DNA from: an uncultured Eubacterium sp.
GTDB lineage: Bacteria > Bacillota > Clostridia > Lachnospirales > Lachnospiraceae
Length of the DNA stretch: 64,000 nt
Direction of reading: 5' to 3'
Assembly (NCBI GenBank): GCA_910584245.1
Contig: CAJTZF010000003.1
Coordinates: 59,753-123,752, forward strand
Shown here: one piece after another, positions 61,053 to 64,000 of the stretch
How positions within the stretch are numbered: position 1 is the first letter of the stretch
How the letters are laid out: each line of letters opens with the position of its first letter
Made by a program: the position numbers and the translations under genes
Notes under the pieces: generated by a model
Told to the model about the DNA's origin: nothing
Databases searched by the model: none
The model's input: the letters and a program-made list of their open reading frames with translations, nothing else

Positions 61053-61964
61053 TCATAACATCCCTCTGTCACGAAACTTGCCTATCTCCTCCAGATACTT
61101 TTCCCCCAACGGACTAATGGCTACACCGGAACGGACGATATAACCAATCGTCATGACCTCGTCTGACTTGAGCTTCACCGCACAATAATCCGAACCGTTC
61201 AGTTCTTCACACAATATGCCCGAACAGAGTGTAAACCCATTTAAGCCAACTGCCAGGTTCAGCATTGTCGCGCGGTCATTCGCCTTAATCAGCTGCTTAT
61301 ACTCATACGTGCTGAGTACCTCTTCGGCAAAATAAAAGGAATTGTATTCCCCCTGCTCAAACGACAGGCAGGGATACTCACCCAGCTCCTCCAACGCGAT
61401 TTCCTCTCTTCCCGCCAGCGGATGCCCTTTCCACAAGTAAACATATATGCCGCAATCTAATATCGCATGAAACTCCAGCCCGCATTCACGGAATATTTTC
61501 ATCATCACCTTTCGGTTAAACTCATTGATAAACAAAATACCAATCTCACTCCGAAATGTTTTGACGTCTTCTATCACTTCAAATGTCTTTGTCTCATGTA
61601 TGGCGAATTCATATTCCTCCATGCCAAACTGCTTTACCATTTCTACAAATGCCACCACGGCAAAAGAGTAATGCTGCATGGAAACGGCAAATTTCTTTTT
61701 GACAGATTCCTTTGTCACGTATTTGGACTCGATCAGCTGATACTGCTCTACTACCTGCCTGGCATACCCGATAAATTCCTCCCCGTCCGGCGTCAGGCAA
61801 ATTCCGCGGTTCGTCCGCCGGAAAATCTCAATTCCTGCCTCCCTCTCAAGCTCTTTTATCGAAGAGGAAAGACTTGGCTGGGAAATAAACAGGTTCCTGG
61901 CAGCTTCATTCATTGATTTACTATCTGCTACTGTAATAGCATACCGCATTTGTGTGAGTGTCAT
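61053..61964 (-). CDS. LysR-family regulator, probably of cysK-metY
   Basis: 303 aa. The N-terminal winged helix is clear (MTLTQMRYAITVADSKSMNEAARNLFISQPSLSSSIKELEREAGIEIF), followed by a periplasmic-binding-protein-like effector domain (about 92-300). The ATG at 61964 follows GGAGG. Its position directly upstream of cysK-metY on the same strand suggests it controls sulfur assimilation, perhaps with O-acetylserine or sulfide as effector, like CysL/YwfK; that is inference. An inverted repeat upstream is a candidate operator. Confidence 0.88.
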   Translation of the reverse strand: MTLTQMRYAITVADSKSMNEAARNLFISQPSLSSSIKELEREAGIEIFRRTNRGICLTPDGEEFIGYARQVVEQYQLIESKYVTKESVKKKFAVSMQHYSFAVVAFVEMVKQFGMEEYEFAIHETKTFEVIEDVKTFRSEIGILFINEFNRKVMMKIFRECGLEFHAILDCGIYVYLWKGHPLAGREEIALEELGEYPCLSFEQGEYNSFYFAEEVLSTYEYKQLIKANDRATMLNLAVGLNGFTLCSGILCEELNGSDYCAVKLKSDEVMTIGYIVRSGVAISPLGEKYLEEIGKFRDRGML

Positions 61965-62033
61965 GTGCACCTCCGTTCTACTAAATCATATCATACCACT
62001 TTTTCTTTGTAAAATATGCATTATTTATGATTA

Positions 62034-62054
62034 GTTATAGTTTTTTCCTATAAC
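62034..62054. promoter_or_regulatory. Candidate LysR operator
   Basis: GTTATAG and CTATAAC are perfect 7-bp arms with a 7-base centre, 70 bp upstream of the lysR start. It has the T-N11-A shape typical of LysR sites. Confidence 0.45.
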
Positions 62055-62105
62055 CAAAAAGGAAGGGCGCTGCACAACTCCATTTGTGCAACAACCCTTT
62101 TCTTT
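62055..62105 (-). terminator. Terminator after the DUF6171 gene
   Basis: Minus strand AAGGG...TTGCACA and TGTGCA...CCCTT pair with an internal bulge and are followed by CCTTTTTGG. It separates the DUF6171 gene from the LysR unit. Confidence 0.7.
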
Positions 62106-62120
62106 CCGCAAACACTCCAG

Positions 62121-62381
62121 CTACCACTTCGGACTCACATGAGGACAATAACCTGTCTTACGGGCCGCCCGTACCGCCACATAGCAGCCGCACTGCCCAC
62201 ATAACCCGCCCCGCAGCTCACGGCAGCCATCACAGAGGAGAAGCCGCTTTTCATACTCCTCCTCTGTGACCTTCTGCTCAGCCGGAATGTTTTCAATATA
62301 ATCCTGGAGCTTGAGCAGCTCCTTTTCTACCATCTCTTTCGTCCACGCACATCTCGGGCACACCTTTTTTTGCTGTTCCAT
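62121..62381 (-). CDS. Small cysteine-rich DUF6171-like protein
   Basis: 86 aa. It has four cysteine pairs: CPRC near the N-terminus, CDGC in the middle, CGQCGC near residue 63, and a late YCPHV. The middle part is helical and charged (KLQDYIENIPAEQKVTEEEYEKRLLLC). The pattern suggests one or two structural zinc sites and matches my recollection of DUF6171, found in Lachnospiraceae. The function is unknown. GGGGAGG precedes the ATG. Confidence 0.75.
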   Translation of the reverse strand: MEQQKKVCPRCAWTKEMVEKELLKLQDYIENIPAEQKVTEEEYEKRLLLCDGCRELRGGLCGQCGCYVAVRAARKTGYCPHVSPKW

Positions 62382-62459
62382 GCCTTTTCCTCCCCGTCTC
62401 CTATCACGCTGCCCTGGCCCGCTGCGCTGGCACAGACAATCAAAAAAATGACATTCATC

Positions 62460-63941
62460 TTATTCCGCACGGAGAACGAGCGTGACAACGCTACAAGGCG
62501 GCAGCACCGCACACAGCTCACCGTCTGCCAGCTGTGCCCCCTGGAAAGCAGATGGCACGACAACATCGTCCTTCTCAAATGAATTGAAATCATCCATTTT
62601 TCCCGTTAATATTGTACCGGTCACAGCGTTATACCCACCTGTCACCGAAACGGCACATGAAATCTCATCTTCCAGCGACGCGTTCGCAAGTGTAATGGTG
62701 AGCTCTCCTGTCTCATTGACCGAAGCGGAAGACGAAACGAGGGGAATCGTATATCCCTCGCACTCCTTCACCGGCACATCGAGGAAACAGTCCACAAGCG
62801 TAGCATTCTGATGGCGCTTGTACATTTCAAAAACGTAATAAGTAGGTGTTTTCACGATCTTAGCGCCTTCGGTGAGCACAACCGCCTGGAGTACATTGAC
62901 AACCTGGGCAATGTTCGCCATCGCAATCCGGTCACAGTGACGGTTAAATATATTTAAGTTCAATGCCGCTACGATCGCATCACGCATCGTATTTTGCTGG
63001 TAAAGGAATCCCGGGTTCGTTCCCTCTTCTACCTGGAACCACGTCCCCCACTCGTCCACAATAAGTTTCACTTTGTGTTCCGGGTCATACTTACTCATAA
63101 TTTCCAGATGCCGGCGGATCATCTCTTCTATCCGGAGCGTGCCCTCTACCGTCTCGTAATACTCTTTCTTATCAAATACAGTAGCCTTCGACTTCTCCTC
63201 CCAGCCGCCGGGCACCGTGTAATAATGCATACTGACTGCATCCGCATAACCGCTGCCGATGACGCTCATAAGCTTTTCCGTCCACTCATAATCATCCGCA
63301 TTCGGACCACAGGCAATTTTATACAGTTTGTTCTCACCATAGTTTTTACAGAAAGTCTGGAACCTGCGGTACGTATTGGCATAGTACTCCGGCGTCATAT
63401 TGCCGCCGCAGCCCCAGTTTTCGTTTCCTACTCCAAAGTACTTAATCCTCCACGGCTCCTTCCTGCCGTTTTCTACACGCAAGTTCGCCATCGGGGATTC
63501 GCCGTCAAACGTCATATATTCGATCCACTCGGACATTTCGCGCACCGTGCCGCTTCCGACGTTGCCATTTATGTACGGCTCGCACCCAAGCTGTCTGCAC
63601 AGCTCCAGAAACTCGTGCGTACCAAAACTGTTGTCCTCGACAACCCCGCCCCAGTTTGTATTCACCATACATTTGCGGCTTTCTTTCGGTCCGATTCCAT
63701 CCATCCAATGATATTCGTCGGCAAAGCACCCGCCCGGCCAGCGGAGCACCGGAATATCCAACTCCTTAAGCGCCTGGACAACATCGTTGCGCATTCCGTT
63801 TGTATTCGGTATTTCGGAGTCCTCGCCCACAAAAATCCCCTCGTAAATACAGCGTCCAAGGTGTTCTGAAAAATGCCCGTAAATCTCCTTATTGATTTTG
63901 CCAAGCTCCCGTTTGGAATTAATCCATCCTTCCACTTTCAT
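62460..63941 (-). CDS. GH51 alpha-L-arabinofuranosidase
   Basis: Intracellular enzyme (no signal peptide), 493 aa, releasing terminal arabinofuranose from arabinoxylan or arabinan oligosaccharides. The GH51 landmarks are NKEIYGHFSEHLGRCIYEGI, VLRWPGGCFADEYHW, the acid/base Glu in FGVGNENWGCGG, and the nucleophile Glu in LIVDEWGTWF, with a C-terminal beta-sandwich. AGGAGG precedes the ATG at 63941. Together with the secreted GH115 it suggests growth on decorated xylan. Genes of an uptake system may lie right of the window. Confidence 0.95.
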   Translation of the reverse strand: MKVEGWINSKRELGKINKEIYGHFSEHLGRCIYEGIFVGEDSEIPNTNGMRNDVVQALKELDIPVLRWPGGCFADEYHWMDGIGPKESRKCMVNTNWGGVVEDNSFGTHEFLELCRQLGCEPYINGNVGSGTVREMSEWIEYMTFDGESPMANLRVENGRKEPWRIKYFGVGNENWGCGGNMTPEYYANTYRRFQTFCKNYGENKLYKIACGPNADDYEWTEKLMSVIGSGYADAVSMHYYTVPGGWEEKSKATVFDKKEYYETVEGTLRIEEMIRRHLEIMSKYDPEHKVKLIVDEWGTWFQVEEGTNPGFLYQQNTMRDAIVAALNLNIFNRHCDRIAMANIAQVVNVLQAVVLTEGAKIVKTPTYYVFEMYKRHQNATLVDCFLDVPVKECEGYTIPLVSSSASVNETGELTITLANASLEDEISCAVSVTGGYNAVTGTILTGKMDDFNSFEKDDVVVPSAFQGAQLADGELCAVLPPCSVVTLVLRAE

Positions 63942-64000
63942 TTTCTATTTCCTCCTTAATCTTTAATTTTCACTTCCTTACTTTAATTTATAAAGTACCT

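Noticed and set aside
62994..63869. 291-codon plus-strand frame opposite the GH51 gene
   Set aside because: Antisense to an intact GH51 enzyme with both catalytic glutamates.

Overview
The window looks like a chromosomal segment of a Gram-positive, moderate-GC anaerobe of the Lachnospiraceae type (Clostridia). The evidence is indirect: an LL-diaminopimelate aminotransferase, a GerMN spore-type lipoprotein, several protein families I associate with Lachnospiraceae (DUF5685, DUF6033, DUF6171, DUF6240, DUF6273), Bacillus-type LexA boxes, strong purine-rich ribosome binding sites, consensus sigma-A promoters, and plant-fibre glycosidases (GH115, GH51). I see no transposase, integrase, phage gene, CRISPR array or rRNA. 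Almost everything is vertical-looking housekeeping or lifestyle content.

Layout, left to right. 1-220: tandem 103-bp repeat overlapping the 3' end of aroB. 0.2-4 kb: aroB, an SOS-controlled LysM protein of YneA type, and divergent glmS. 4-8 kb: an MBL hydrolase, an L,D-transpeptidase, holA and tRNA-Ser. 8-14 kb: a competence locus comEA - response regulator - histidine kinase - GerMN lipoprotein - comEC, all on the minus strand behind one promoter, plus a DMT transporter with a structured leader. 14.4-18.6 kb: a broken DUF6273/LRR surface protein gene and leuCD. 18.8-22.3 kb: a DUF6033 protein, then a tight minus-strand operon of Zn-ribbon membrane protein, DUF5685, J-domain protein and a membrane protein. 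22.4-26.7 kb: cls-ruvA-ruvB-small membrane protein-CDF transporter.

26.9-33.8 kb: a complete chemosensory operon cheR-cheB-cheY-cheA-cheW-mcp behind a perfect consensus promoter. 33.8-39.6 kb: three tandem CDP-glycerol glycerophosphotransferases, two fused to GT2 glycosyltransferases, probably making a teichoic-acid-like or phosphoglycerol-decorated surface polymer. 39.7-43.2 kb: DUF1002 protein, dapL, and divergent dinB with a LexA box. 43.3-50.9 kb: a FliK-like DUF6240 protein, a MATE pump, leuS, a second L,D-transpeptidase and a DedA protein. 51-54 kb: an XRE regulator, tRNA-Cys, tRNA-Glu, an amidohydrolase and aroE. 54-57.7 kb: a large secreted GH115 enzyme. 57.8-62 kb: ttcA, metY, cysK and a LysR regulator (sulfur assimilation). 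62.1-63.9 kb: a DUF6171 protein and a GH51 arabinofuranosidase.

The most interesting items are: two promoters with the same LexA-box architecture (LysM/YneA-like gene and dinB); the uncharacterised Zn-ribbon/DUF5685/J-domain operon, in which DUF5685 carries two acidic motifs resembling those of squalene/phytoene-synthase-fold enzymes; the competence genes flanking a two-component system and a GerMN lipoprotein; and a surface-protein gene disrupted by one frameshift and one in-frame amber codon.
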